64,000 nt of DNA. It comes from Dermacentor variabilis. Lineage: Eukaryota > Arthropoda > Arachnida > Ixodida > Ixodidae. A model generated the notes under the pieces. It was not told the DNA's origin. It did no database searches and worked only from the letters and a program-made list of their open reading frames with translations. Shown here piece after piece: positions 12,002 to 23,141 of the stretch. The DNA is taken from positions 217,095,673 through 217,159,672 of the forward strand of contig NC_134568.1 of NCBI RefSeq assembly GCF_050947875.1, written 5' to 3'. The stretch's first letter is position 1; each line of letters begins with the position of its first letter. The translations under genes were made by a program, and so were the position numbers.

Positions 12002-12882
12002 CTCTCCTGCTTATTTACTGCGGTAAGCTTGACGTCACGCTATTTTTCACGGGGAGCGTCCTAATCTGCTCCGCATTTTGGGATCTGTGCCACCGCACTG
12101 CACCCGTACGTGGTCACACACAAAACAAACGATGAAATCCATTGTGCATCGGTTTTTTTTATAAATCCCGAAGTACGTTTGTGTTGCCGGACGCCGAAAA
12201 AACTACGGAAGGTTCGTCATGTACACCTTTCGCTGTAAAAAAAAAAAAAAAAAATCGCCATCAGGTCTATGCGAACGAAACGCAAGCGGAGTGCCTCCGA
12301 TGGATCAGTGAAGGGTCTGCTGCAAATTCTGATGAATGTCTGACAAGTTGCCGTGCGATACGAGGCACGAGAACAGCAGCAAATTACATACACGTGCTCT
12401 GGACTGCCGCGAATACGGAACCGTGCGATCTGTGTTGCTGCGCGGGTCGGCACGTTGGCTGCCCGACTGCTGCCCAACCGAGCCAAGCCGCTGGCCAGAA
12501 CGTCCACGCCGCCGACAGACTTTCTGAACATGGAGGGGACCACACGTGGATCTAACTGTGCTACTATGGCCATCAGTCTAGCGCCCGTGACTCTCGATAT
12601 GATACCCTCGATCGCAGAAGAGGTCTACGAGTGCGCGCGAGCATATTGGCAGCGACAGCCACTCCGCCGGTACGCACTGCTAGACAGTTAGACCTCACCA
12701 GAGCCGCTTCGTCGGGAGTCGGCAACCGAAGTTGCTGTCTCGTGCCATCGACATGCACTCCGGTAACTTTTCTCATGGTCGCCGTATTTTTGGCATCGCG
12801 CGCGCGGTTTATGTCCAAAACACCGTGCGGCAACATACATTTTGGTGATTGTCGTTGTACATTGGTTGTAGTAGGTGACAGC
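12002..12882. other. GC-rich unassigned region
   Basis: CpG-rich sequence with overlapping open frames on both strands and a 15-base A run near 12238. The best-looking plus frame, 12353-12691, shows no known motif. It could be a promoter or first-exon region of a host gene or a GC-rich repeat; I cannot decide. Confidence 0.3.
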
Positions 12883-12975
12883 CAGAGGCGTTGCAAATTA
12901 TTTTGCCGCCCCAAGGAGAGCCAAATTATCGCGCCCTCTCCACTCCACCGAAAAGAATACCTGGCTCCGCCACTG
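12883..12975. mobile_element. 93-bp fragment with CAGNGGCG ... CGCCACTG ends
   Basis: It begins CAGAGGCGTTGC and ends GGCTCCGCCACTG. These ends resemble hAT-like elements of the CAGTGGCG type, internally deleted to 93 bp. Flanking 8-mers do not match, so the call is weak. Confidence 0.3.
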
Positions 12976-13329
12976 GTAGGAAATGCGAGGAACGTTCTGC
13001 GGAGGAAGAGTGCTGGCCAGAACGGAAAAAGAAAGGTCAGTGGTTTTAGGCTTTACTGAACAAATTGCAGACATTAGTACTAGAAAGACCTGAACTGTGA
13101 AGATAAAAATCTTTAGCAGATGCTTGGTCTAATCAACGTGAAAGGCATCTAATCGTGTTTCACAAGAACTGTATGAGTCTGAAATCATCGGCGGAAATCG
13201 GGGATGACAGTTGACTGCACCTGAGAAATAAAAAGCGCTTGCCTGTTTTAGAAGGACATTAGTAAGACTATTGGAACCCGACCATTGCGTAACGGCAATG
13301 CGATAGAAACAGTGGTTCTCATAAGTGTG
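12976..13329. other. Unassigned spacer
   Basis: No gene or repeat recognised. Confidence 0.35.
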
Positions 13330-13479
13330 TTCGCGTAGACCGACACCAAAAGAAAATTAGGCGGGTTTTCACAGCGAAGCTGTCTATAGCTGCTCTCCGG
13401 CCGTGGTCGATGTCCGTCCGTCTACGCATCGCGTCGACACGTAAAAAATTTGTCTCCAGTTTCTCGCGAATGTCTGTAG

Positions 13480-13815
13480 CTCTAAATCTAATGTAGGTAT
13501 CTTGGAAAAATCTTACTGAAATTGGCCGCTAAGACTGCTTTATTATTACGCAGACTTTTAATTGTCATAATTAGTTCACAGTGAAGTTGTAAACGTTACA
13601 GAATTCCCGTCTGCTGTCGATGCATGGCCGTCTACAGAGGGAGTACGGGTACAGAAAACGGCTGAATCGCTTGTTTTAGCGAAACTACACCGGAATAAAT
13701 TATATGACAATTAGCCGCTAAGACGACTCTAACATTACGCCGAGTTTCGTCTACTTTTCCTAATTACGTGGTTCACTGTGAAGTTGTTATAATTGTGGAA
13801 TTCCCGTCTGCCTTG
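13480..13815 (+). repeat. Diverged tandem duplication, period ~197 bp
   Basis: The segment around CAGTGAAGTTGT ... GAATTCCCGTCTGC occurs twice, with GAATTCCCG at 13601 and 13798. Each copy is preceded by an ATTGGCCGCTAAGAC-like block. Two units, clearly diverged. Confidence 0.6.
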
Positions 13816-14458
13816 CGGCGCTACTTGCACACCTCACTACTTCATAGAAGAATAACAATAAATCCGTCAAAAATATATTAGTTGTCTGTGTCCTATAATA
13901 ATAATAATTAATATATAATAATACCTATATATACGTATATGCGTCGACTGAGGTAAAACACGCTACAACTTCACTGCTCGTCCTTCACAAAGTGGAAGGG
14001 CTTATGAATATTTTACATTGTTCGGCGGAAGTGCCGAAATAGCGCAACAGAAGCGGCCGCTTAGTCGACGTTCATTGATTAAGGGCCGATAGAGCATCTG
14101 CGATAACTTTCAGTTCAAATTGCTGAGGACCCAAACGTTTAATGGCAAACATGATTGCTAGGAATTTTACGAGAACGATCGAGGTGTAATCGGGCAGACG
14201 GAGAGCAAAACACCCGTTGTCTAGAGAAGATACCAACTCGGGTCTTCACTAAACTTTGAGCTGCGTTCGTGGGAATAACATTGACAAGAGAATTGAGGCA
14301 CGTGGTTTGTAAGAACGCGCGCAGACATATTGTGTGGCAGAAAACATGCCACAAAATAATTAAGTAAATCTGAATCGTCTTTCAGCTTTCAGAAATTAAA
14401 CACGGCACGCTAACTCGATCTTTTGAAATCGGCAACTGGAAAGAAAAGAGTTTCGCCC
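13816..14458. other. Unassigned; short AT microsatellite
   Basis: An ATA/ATT-rich simple tract lies near 13895-13940. Otherwise no recognisable feature. Confidence 0.35.
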
Positions 14459-15106
14459 GAAAGGCGAAGCATTGATTGCGATAGCAAATTATTAGTTGTA
14501 CGAAGTGAGGTTAGTGGTTTTATCAGATGCATAAACTGCTGTAAACATTTGCTTACTAACTAGAGTAAATTAACGCGCACAAGCAAACATGAACGCATCT
14601 CAAGGATAACCGCGAACACTCGCTGACAGAACGCTGGCGTGATAAGCGGCAGCAGCGGCGAGCGAATTGCCCTTCGTGCTGCCTCTCGCTTCAATGCGAA
14701 CAGAGCGCACACAAAGCCATCGATTATCTTGGGCCGCGTAGCCTTCAAACCGATAACAGTTGCCTCCAAGATAGGGCACGGGAGGCACTGCAGCCGGAGT
14801 AGATAAGGAGATGCGCATGCGCGGTAACCTGCCCCCCGCCCCCCCCCACGTCCTATTACACATCCCCGCGCCGCGCCCCCTTTCGCGTGTGAGAAGACTG
14901 CGTACCCGCCCCGCCTTGCGCGCGCGAGAAGACTCCGCTGCATCAAGCCGCCATCCTTCTCGACTCACTCGCAAGCTTTTTTCACACCTACAGCATACGG
15001 TGCGCGGCCGCGCTGTTATCGCACTTGGACTTTTACGGAACCTCACAGCGACGCTGACGACGGGTGAAGTTCACCTGGAGTGTCCGTGTAATTGCTATCG
15101 CAATAA
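14459..15106 (+). mobile_element. GC-rich MITE, copy 1
   Basis: The left side carries GATTGCGATAGCAAATTA (14474) and the right side TAATTGCTATCGCAATA (15089), which are inverted relative to each other. The interior is very GC-rich, with poly-C and CGCGCG stretches, and has no coding capacity I trust. GAAAGGCGAAGC precedes all three copies, so the true left end is probably there. I remember it as an abundant tick repeat. Confidence 0.65.
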
Positions 15107-15232
15107 AATATTCTCAGACCATCGATTAGACGTCACTGTGATGTAAAAAAAGAACCCGCAGAAGTCATGGAAACGGTTTGGGAACGGAAGATGAATCGTA
15201 TAAGCTTCAGAAAAAAGTTATCAGTCTCGGCT
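15107..15232. other. Spacer between MITE copies
   Basis: Joins copies 1 and 2. No independent feature seen. Confidence 0.3.
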
Positions 15233-15849
15233 GAAAGGCGAAGCATCGATTATGATAGCAAATTAGTCGAAAGCTATATGAATTAAGGATAGTAGATTTA
15301 TCGGCCGTATCAACTTGTAAACATTCGCTTGCTAACTAGATTAACAAGAATGGTGTCACGCTTGCACAAGCAAATCAACACATCGCACACGATGACCGCG
15401 GGAACTGCTGTCAAAACGCTGTAGTGAGGCAGCGTGGCAGCAGCAGCGAGCAATTTGACCTCCGTGCTGCTTCTCGCTTTAACGCGAAGCGGCGAGAACG
15501 CAGCGCACACGAAGCTATCATCCCTCGTCGCACCTAGACTCTCCCCATCGCAGATCGCTTTCAAGATATGGCCTGCGCGGCCGCGCTATGCGCAGCTGCC
15601 GCCGGAGTAGAACGCCCCCTCTCCATCCATCCCTTCCACCCGGTGTCTTGCGCGTGACGGAAGACTGCGCGCTTTCTCCCCGCTTTCCTCCCTTGCGCGC
15701 GCGAGATGGGGCCGCCATCATCGGCTCACCCTCGCGCGCTTTCACTCGCGCATACGGCACGCGGTGACTGTCTTATTGACCTTGGATTTATACAGAACAA
15801 CATGGCGACAGCAAAAATACGCCTGGAGTGTATAATTGATATCGTAATA
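15233..15849 (+). mobile_element. GC-rich MITE, copy 2
   Basis: Same order of blocks as copy 1: GAAAGGCGAAGC, a GATTATGATAGCAAATTA left repeat, GC-rich core, CGCCTGGAGTGT, then TAATTGATATCGTAATA. The right half, from about 15630 on, is also found inside hAT-like elements B and C. Confidence 0.65.
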
Positions 15850-16085
15850 AAAGTCTTTACAGTGAGCTGTTTAACTCGTGAATCTAGCAAAATAACTGGA
15901 GTCTCCAGATGAAGCATATTAACCATGAAGCTCGGCAGACCAAGCACAGGCGCAGTTGACTGCCTTTGCAGCCCTGTTAGAGAGCGTAGCTTGTAGGCTG
16001 CACACATTGAAGAAAGCGCAGCTGAATTCGGCCTTATGGGATGATCATAAAGTTTTCAGTATAACCAGTGACGTTAAAAATTGAA

Positions 16086-16291
16086 TAAATTCTGGTGTTT
16101 TACGAGCCAAAACCACGGTCTGATTATGAGGCGTGCTATAGTGGGGGACTCCGGAATGATTTTGACCGCGCAGGGTTATTTAACGTGCATACAATGCACG
16201 GTACAAGAGCGTTTCTGCGTCCCTGCCGGGATCGAATCCACGACGTTGAGTTCAGGAGCGCATCATGACCACCGAGCTACCGCGGCGGGTA
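16086..16291 (-). mobile_element. tRNA-derived SINE, copy S1
   Basis: Read on the minus strand it has a tRNA-like head: A-box region GGTAGCTCGGTGGTCATGAT and B-box GGATTCGATCCC. A body with CGGAGTCCCCCACTATAGCA follows, ending in TTGGCTCGTAAAACACCAG. Four other copies of the family lie in this window. Similar ATTGAAT words flank it and may be a remnant target duplication. Confidence 0.7.
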
Positions 16292-16556
16292 TTTCAGCGA
16301 TATTGAATTGAGGCATCAGTTCATGCCAATAATGAGAAATAACAGGCAATGGGAAAACAAGTAGCGAGCATTTGATAATGCTAAGGGAGAAATATAATCC
16401 GTCAGATCAGGACTTCGAATTTAGAGAGACAAATATAGAGACAGAAATATAATTAATAAGTTTGGTACAGTCTCATGACCCGTGATTAGGTGAACAAGTA
16501 ATGTTTATCGCCATAAAAATTCAGTTAAACATCTTCACGAGTTCGCAGTTCTGCGG

Positions 16557-17488
16557 GAAAGGCGAAGCACCGATTGCGATAGCAAATTAGTAGATAACTG
16601 TGCGAAGTAAGGATCGTAGCTTTATCGGCCTTATAAACTTCTAAATATTCGCTTACTAATTAAATTAGCAATGATAGAATATATAAGCGTGACTCAACGA
16701 GGACGTAGAAAGAAACAGACACACGGAGACAGCGCTGTCTTTGTGTGTCTGCTATTTCAACGTCCTTGTTCAGTCGCGCTTACACAGTCTATCATGGATT
16801 CAAACCAACTAGCCCGCCAGCGTGTTTTAACCGAGTTAACCAGCATGGTGGCACGTGGGCACAGGTAAACATAAACACACATCGCTCGATGACAGAGGAA
16901 ACTGTCTATGAAAACGCTGGAGTTAGGAATCGCGGGAGCAGCCGCGAGTCAAGTGACCTCTGTGTATCTGTCACTTCAACGCGTACGAAACCTCAAAAGC
17001 ACAGTGCATACGTAGCTACCGGCACTACGCGCACTCTGCAAACATCGCCGATCGCTTTGAAGATGAGGCCCGCGAGGGCGCGCACTTTAGCCACGTCGCA
17101 GACCGCTTTCAAGACACACGAGCGCCGACAGTGTGCCTACGGCGTCCGCGATTCGCGTGGCCAACGCCGTAGTAGACGCCGCGGTTGTGTCCGCTCCGTA
17201 TGTAGCGGCGGGCGAGGAGGACATCGAGGTACCGTAGCAGCCGCCGGAGAAGAACGCCCCCTCCTCCCTCGCCTCACCCCCCTGCCTCGCGCGCCACAGG
17301 AGAGGGTGCGCATCCGGGCCGCGTTCGTCGCTCGTGCACGCTAAAGCCTAGTGCACGCGAGCTTGGCTTTAGTGTACGCGAGATTGAACCACCTTCTCCG
17401 GCTCGCCCTCACACGCTTTCACTCATACGGAACTTCACGGCGACGGCAGAAATGCGCCTGGAGTGTCTATATTATTGCTATCGAAATA
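16557..17488 (+). mobile_element. GC-rich MITE, copy 3 (expanded)
   Basis: It starts with GAAAGGCGAAGC and GATTGCGATAGCAAATTA and ends TATTGCTATCGAAATA after a CGCCTGGAGTGT block. At about 930 bp it is some 300 bp longer than copies 1 and 2. Extra sequence includes a GAC-GTAGA direct-repeat area near 16690-16790 and a CTAGTGCACGCGAG duplication near 17348-17375. The 199-codon open frame across it is a GC-rich artefact. Confidence 0.6.
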
Positions 17489-18354
17489 AAATGTTGACGC
17501 CATTCCGGCCCTGTGAAAGTGGATGTCCAGCGAAGCAGTTGCAAAACCACCACTACAACTGCTGAAGGGAGTACGCATGCTTTACTGATGGTTCGGATGC
17601 TTGTTTTAAGCTTGTTTTCTATTAAGGCGAAAGCCTTAGACGGCTCATGGGACGAAAAATCCCATGTCCGGCGTTATGGCACCAAAATTAATTGGGAGTC
17701 CGACCACCGACTTTTGGTGGGAGTGGAACCCACTAACCGAGGTGTTAATTAAGGCGAATTAAGACCCACGACCTTTATTGGGAGTCGAACACACGGCTTT
17801 TGCTCTTAATTTGGGCGAATTAGGCCAGCAATTTAGCTAAAAGAAAGCGTGAAGCCGAGGTGAAGAAGCGTCAGCACGACCTGTTGTGTTAAGGCACAGT
17901 TGATAAAGATAAGAGTTAAGGCACTGGAACCCACCGCCTTTGCTGGGAGTCGAACGTACGTGGAGATAAAGACGAACCGGTCATATCTCCAAGTTGGGTT
18001 CCAATTGCCGTCGCAAACGTCGAGTCGAACCCATGACTTTTGGAGGGAGTCGAATCCACTTGGGGATATGGGCGAACCGGCCATATCTCCTAGTTGGATT
18101 CCTGTTGACATTGGGAAGGTCGAGAGTCGAACCCGCGACCTCTGGTGGCAGTCGAACCCTCGACCTTTGGTGTTAAGGCGAAGTTAATTACGACACTTGA
18201 ACCAGTAGAACTCTCACGACCTGTGTAGTTAAGGTAAACTTATTTAAAGCACTGTTAGGATATAGGTAATTAAGGCACTCGTACACACGACCTTAATTAA
18301 GGCATTCGCGCCCAATACCAGAACAGGTATTCGGCTTTAACTCAGGAAGAGGGC
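17489..18354 (+). repeat. Degenerate short-repeat region (TTAAGGCGAA / GGGAGTCGAACCC)
   Basis: Repeated use of AATTAAGGCGAA, GGGAGTCGAAC and CACGACCTTTGGTG words at irregular spacing. One clear pair, GAACCGGTCATATCTCC and GAACCGGCCATATCTCC, lies about 98 bp apart. It looks like an old tandem or minisatellite-type repeat. A roughly 28-bp block with GATGCTTGTTTTAAG near 17596 recurs near 19417, on the other side of the adjoining LINE. Confidence 0.5.
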
Positions 18355-19408
18355 CTTAGTGTTGAAGCAATGAACGACAATCTTATGGGCATCATTAAGG
18401 AGTGTGCAATAGAAGTCGGTGGTAGCTCCGTTAGACAGGATACCAGTAAGCTATCGCAGGAGACGAAAGATCTGATCAAGAAACGCCAATATATGAAAGC
18501 CTCCAACCTTACAGCTAGAATAGAACTGGCAGAACGTTCGAAGTTAATCAACAAGCGTAAGACAGCTGACATAAGGAACTATAATATGGATAGAATTGAA
18601 CATGCTCTCAGGAACGGAGGAAGCCTAAAAGCAGTGAAGAAGAAACTAGGAATAGGCAAGAATCAGATGTGTGCGTTAAGAGACAAAGCCGGCAATATCA
18701 TTACTAATATGGATGAGATAGTTCAAGTGGCTGAGGAGTTCTGTAGAGATTTATACAGTACCAGTAGCGCCCACGACGATAATGTGAGTGAGAATAGTCT
18801 AGAGGAATTTGAAATCCCACAAGTAACGCCGGAAGAAGTAAAGAAAGCCTTGGGAGCTATGCAAAGGGGGAAGGCAGCTAGGGAGGACCAGGTAGCAGCA
18901 GATTTGTTGAAGGATGGTGGGCAGATTGTTCTAGAAAAACTGGCCACCCTGTATACGCAATGCATCATGACCTCGAGCGTACCGGAATCTTGGAAGAACG
19001 CCAACGTAATCTTAATGCATAAGAAAGGAGACGCCAAAGACTTGGAAAATTATAGACCGATCAGCTCACTGTCCGTTGCTTACAAAGTATTTACTAAGGT
19101 AGTGGCAAATAGAATCAGGAACACCTTAGACTTCTGTCAACCAAAGGACCAGGCAGGGTTTCGTAAAGGCTACTCAACAAACAGTAGACCATATTCACAC
19201 TATCAATCAGATGATAGAGAAATATGCGGAAAATAACCAACCCTTATATATAGCTTTCACTGATTACGAGACAGCGTTTGATTCAGTCGAAACCTCAGCA
19301 GTCATGGAGGCATTACGGAATCGGAGTGTAGACGAGCCGTATGTAAAAATACTGAATGGTATCTATAGCGGCTCCACAGCCACCGTAGTCCTCCATAAAG
19401 AAAGCTGA
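18355..19408 (+). pseudogene. RTE-like LINE ORF2 fragment, frameshifted
   Basis: The first frame (18370-19236) holds a charged pre-RT region, then RT motifs NVILMHKKGDAKDLENYRPI (about 19005) and DQAGFRKGYST (about 19148). A frameshift near 19180 moves the reading to a frame carrying HTINQMIEKYAE, then FTDYETAFDSV (catalytic Asp motif) and a SGSTATVVLHKES stop. The element is cut before GVRQGD and the YADD box and lacks its endonuclease, so it is truncated at both ends. The clade call (RTE-like) is from motif style. No function remains. Confidence 0.75.
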
Positions 19409-20084
19409 TGATGATAGATGCTTGTTTTAAGTTTGTTCTTTATTGAAACGTAGGATGTTGTGTGCGTGATTCCAATGAATGTACGCGCTGTTTGCTTCAC
19501 TTTGCTGAGTGCTTGTAGCCTCTGCATAACGAGGGGGATGAGCGATTGCATTTTTGCTTGGGGGGTATGGGCCATTGCTGATAATGATAATTTCTGCTCA
19601 CGGGCGGACACGAAAAATGGCGAACACTGAGAGGCTAGCAGCGTTGCTGTAAGATATTCAACAATGGTATATAAAGAACTAAACCCTGTGGAACGGCTCT
19701 AGTCAGTTCATAGGCATATTAGGAGGTTACCTCGTACTAAACTTTAGCTTACCTTTTCTTCTTGCTTCTTCGCTGGACAGTGTGGAGAGCAGGGATGCGT
19801 TCATTCCACGATTAAATGATTTGATGGACTAATGTGTCCGAATGATGCATCTTGCCCATTGACGAATTCTGGCGGGATCTGATCCCTGCGGTAGCCGTCT
19901 AATCACGCGTCGGCGAGACGAGAGGCGACGATTGTTCTTGTCCAGTGGCAGAAGAGAGAGAGGGAAAGCATTCCGTTGAAAAGAAGAATGCTTCGCGTGC
20001 GTATATTCGCCTGCATGTGGCTGTGCAGGGAATGGGACGAAGAGAAAAACGCTACCTAGAAAAAGATGGACGCAGAATTATAAC
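19409..20084. other. Unassigned spacer
   Basis: The block after 19417 shares about 28 bp with 17596. The rest, with purine-rich AGAGAGAGAG at about 19954, shows no gene. Confidence 0.3.
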
Positions 20085-20189
20085 TAAAAAATTTGGAGGA
20101 CGCTTAAGCTTCGTCTTTAAGAGTGGAACGCGATAGCATTCAAAGGTCCCCGACTGCTTCTCACGCATCGCGGCAACTGCAGCGTATGT

Positions 20190-21265
20190 AACCAGCTCTT
20201 TGCCGATGACTGCGTGCTGTACCGCCGTATAAACTCATACAATGATCAGTTGCTTTGACAGCGTGACCTCACTACAATTGAAAAATGGTGCACAGAGTGG
20301 CTCATGCAGCTAAACGCCAAAAAATGTAAGTTCATGCGCCTATCGCGGAAACACTCTCTCATGTCATACTCTTACTCTTTGCATTCCCTTCCTATTGAGC
20401 TGGTTCAATCATACAGGTACCTTGGTATCACCTTCACTAGCAAGCTTACATGGTCAGAACATATCCAAAATCTGGTTACTGCCACTAATCGATCCCTGGG
20501 ATTCATAAGGCGGTCACTATCATCATTACCCCCTGTGATCCGTCAACTAGCGTATGAAACATTTATCCGTACTAAACTGGAATTCGCGTCGGCAATATGG
20601 AATCACCATCAAGCGTACCTTGTTGAGCTACTGGAAGCCGTCCAAAATCGCGCAGCCCGGTTTATTACATCCCAATACGACTATCGGCTAAGTGTTAGAA
20701 ACATCAAATCATCCCTCCACATCCAATCATTAGCACATCGCCGAAAAATCTCACGCTTATGCCTCTTTCAAAAGCTCTATTATAATTTCCCGCATTTACG
20801 CGAGACACTTCTCTTGCCACCCAACCGTACTTCACGCCGTCTCTCAAACAACCTCAGTATTCAACGTCTTCACGGCTCTACTAAATCCTTCAACAGCTCT
20901 TTCTTGCCGGTAGCTATTGCAGAATGGAATAGTTTACCGGACCGCGTAGTAATCGATCGTAACTCTACCAAGTTTCGAAAAATACTAACGAACTTTCTGA
21001 GTATTCATGCTTAATGGATTTTACTTTTTACTACATCACACTTTTTTGAGTACACTGTTCATTACTTTTTGTGTTTGACATTCATTTGATTGCACCTTCT
21101 TTGCCCTTCTGAATGTTTATTATTATTGTTTCTTACTTCAGTCATGACTGTTTGTACGTTTCTTTTTCTTATGGATGCTCCCCCCTTATGTAATACCCCA
21201 ACAGGGGCCTTTAAGGGTCAATAAATGATGATGATGACGACGACGACGACGACGATGATGATGAC
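20190..21265 (+). mobile_element. 5'-truncated CR1-like LINE
   Basis: It starts abruptly at the RT active site (LFADD) and contains the thumb and C-terminal region. A 3' UTR of about 200 bp ends in AGGGTCAATAAATGATGATG, running into a (GATGAC)n-like tail at about 21226-21258. A short tandem tail and a UTR ending in a run-through of AATAAATGATG are CR1-type traits. It interrupts a DNA-type repeat. Confidence 0.8.
20191..21014 (+). pseudogene. LINE reverse transcriptase C-terminal part
   Basis: The frame opens with LFADDCVLY. One early stop near 20256 precedes the long open part 20304-21014. Recognisable blocks are LNAKKCKFMRLSRK, YRYLGITFTSKLTWSEHI and LEFASAIWNHH, then a C-terminal AEWNSLPDRVV, the standard order in CR1/L2-type RT ends. 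Everything upstream of the active site is missing, so it cannot work. No host gene is suggested. Confidence 0.8.
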
Positions 21266-21822
21266 GTTTACCGGGAAACGCTGGCGGCGAAGGCTATGCA
21301 CGAAGGCGAGCTTTCTGGTAGAAGTGCGGCCTCTTGCGTGGGCCGCGATGCGGCGGAGGCGAGTGCCATCTTTAGGTGTTGCAAGGAACCGGGCCTGCCG
21401 CTTCGTGGCCTCCAAGATTTGCGCGCGCCGGCGCGCGCAAATGGACGCCGTGACCGGTCTATGGATGGTTAAAACGCTGGAAACGGGGTTTGAGTTTTCG
21501 CATAACAGCATTATGTTTTCTCGCATATTTAAACTGCAATCCGACGCTTTCATGTCTGCAGGTTGTGTGTAAGTCGTACTTTACGATTTTTCTGTGTATT
21601 TTAGCTTGAAAAATTCAATTAGTTCAATAACTTCCTTGCGCCACATGGAGGGTCTGGGAATGCGTGGTGTGAAATTATTCTTGTTCAAACGACGTCTAAC
21701 GCCGGACGCAGGGCGCCGACAACGGATTTTTTTTGATACGGAGCCCTTAGCGCTATCGCGTTAAAATTGAATAAAGCGAAATAAGTGCAGGACACTCTAC
21801 AGTCCAGAACAGCATAGGTTAC

Positions 21823-22875
21823 CAGTAGAGATGGACGAATATAAAAATTTTCGAATACGAATCGAATACGAATAGTAAGTATCGAATATCGAATGGAATA
21901 GGCGAACGCAGGTGCATATATTCACAGCAGCAATATTCATTTCTTTTAATGAAGTACAAGGCTTGTACTGACTAGTGCAATAAAGATAGCTAACTATCAA
22001 GCACAAATGATCAGTTTTAAACTCAAGTTGACTAACTGCAGTTGACAAAGCCTCATGAATAGGCTTTGGAACATGTCAGAGTTTCGTTGCAAGCAAGCTT
22101 TCGAAGAAAGAAAGGGTGCGGTAGAATAGCTTTCAAAACACTAAATAAATGTTGCCGAAAAAAAAAGATCAGTTGTAGTGAAAAAAAAGAAAGTAAGCTC
22201 CTAACGGTCTTGCACGTCGACACATGTAGAAGGGCCCGTTGCGAGGAAAACATCACAGCTTGTGGCGTAGAAAAGATGGAACTGCTACATGACCGCGAAT
22301 ATACTAAATGACAGACTAGAAGCAAAAGTCACCGGTTGCCAGGTAGGCTTCCACCGCGAAACACAATACATTGTGGACTCTTAGATGCCAAAACCACGAT
22401 CTGGTTATGAGACTCGCCGTAGTGCGGAGCCACGGATTAATTTTGGTCACCTGGAGTTGTTTAAGGTGCACCCATTGTGCGTTAACCAGGAGCGTGCACG
22501 TGCACGTGCCTTTTTGCATTCTACCGCCAGCTGAATGCGGCCGCCGCCGCCGGCATCGAACCCGAGACCTCGAGCTCAGCACCGCCATCGGCGGTGTGCT
22601 GTACGCCGGCGAATCGCCGCGAAAACAATACTTTGCAATACTCATTGTGCTTCTGCATTGCTACGAAAAGATTGGTCTCGCTGCTCATAATTTGCGATAC
22701 TTTGTTTTAGCAGACGGATAGCAGTACCCGCACTTGACCGTTCGGTTGTTCCGAAATATTTGGTTACTTCCGAATATGCTAAAATACCGAATAGTTTTCG
22801 AATACGAATGTGGACAGTTATTGCGTAGTATTCGGTTCGTTTTCGAAACTTTGAGTATTCGCCCACTCCTATTTA
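21823..22875. mobile_element. DNA element with CGAATA-rich inverted ends
   Basis: The left end reads AGTAGAGATGGACGAATAT followed by CGAATACGAATCGAATACG. The right end, complemented, reads ATAGGAGTGGGCGAATACTC followed by similar CGAATAC words. Ends are imperfect inverted repeats of about 60-100 bp. No transposase is seen. It hosts SINE S2 and is followed directly by SINE S3. Confidence 0.6.
22378..22614 (-). mobile_element. tRNA-derived SINE, copy S2
   Basis: On the minus strand the B-box region is GGGTTCGATGCCGG. The body carries the complement of CGCCGTAGTGCGGAGCCACGG and ends in the complement of TTAGATGCCAAAACCACG. Same family as S1, inserted within the CGAATA-ended element. Confidence 0.65.
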
Positions 22876-22904
22876 CTATAGTCTACAAATCACAAGTTCG
22901 TGTT

Positions 22905-23141
22905 CAGCCGCTGCGACAGCTCAGTGACTGTGGCGTTGTGCTGCTGAGCTCGAGGTCGCGGTTTCGATCACGGCCGCGGCGTCCGCATTTCGATGGGGAG
23001 CGAAATGCAGCAAACGCTCGTGCACTGCGGTTTAGGGCAACTATAAGGAACCCGAGGTGATCATAATTGTTCCGGAGTCCTACGCTACAACGTGTCCAAT
23101 AATTGGGGAGGGGGTGTTTTGGCGCGTAAAACTCCAGCATT
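22905..23141 (+). mobile_element. tRNA-derived SINE, copy S3
   Basis: Plus-strand copy with head CGACAGCTCAGTGACTGTGG (A box) and GCGGTTTCGATCACGG (B box). The body with GTTCCGGAGTCCTACGCTAC ends in GGCGCGTAAAACTCCAGCAT. It is the most complete plus-strand member here. Confidence 0.7.

Larger units (their letters stand above)
20085..21770 (+). mobile_element. DNA-type repeat with ACGCGATAGC ends, split by a LINE
   Basis: The left part (about 20085-20190) includes GGAGGACGCTTAAGC and GGAACGCGATAGCATTC. The right part (about 21266-21770) starts TTTACCGGGAAACGCTGGCG and ends near GCGCTATCGCGTTAAAA. The terminal ACGCGATAGC and GCTATCGCGT are inverted. I remember both halves as one common tick repeat. 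The CR1-like LINE sits exactly between them. True ends and target duplication are not resolved. Confidence 0.5.

Noticed and set aside
12142..12691. Overlapping GC-rich frames as a host gene
   Set aside because: Open on both strands, no motif, and crosses an A homopolymer; left as unassigned.
12883..12975. Member of the A/B/C hAT-like family
   Set aside because: Ends are CAGAGGCG and CGCCACTG with GGCTCCGCC rather than GGCTACGCC, and there is no 8-bp duplication; kept only as a weak fragment.
16745..17344. 199-codon plus-strand frame
   Set aside because: Spans the GC-rich MITE copy 3; Arg-rich from CG-rich sequence, with no motif and no counterpart in copies 1 and 2.
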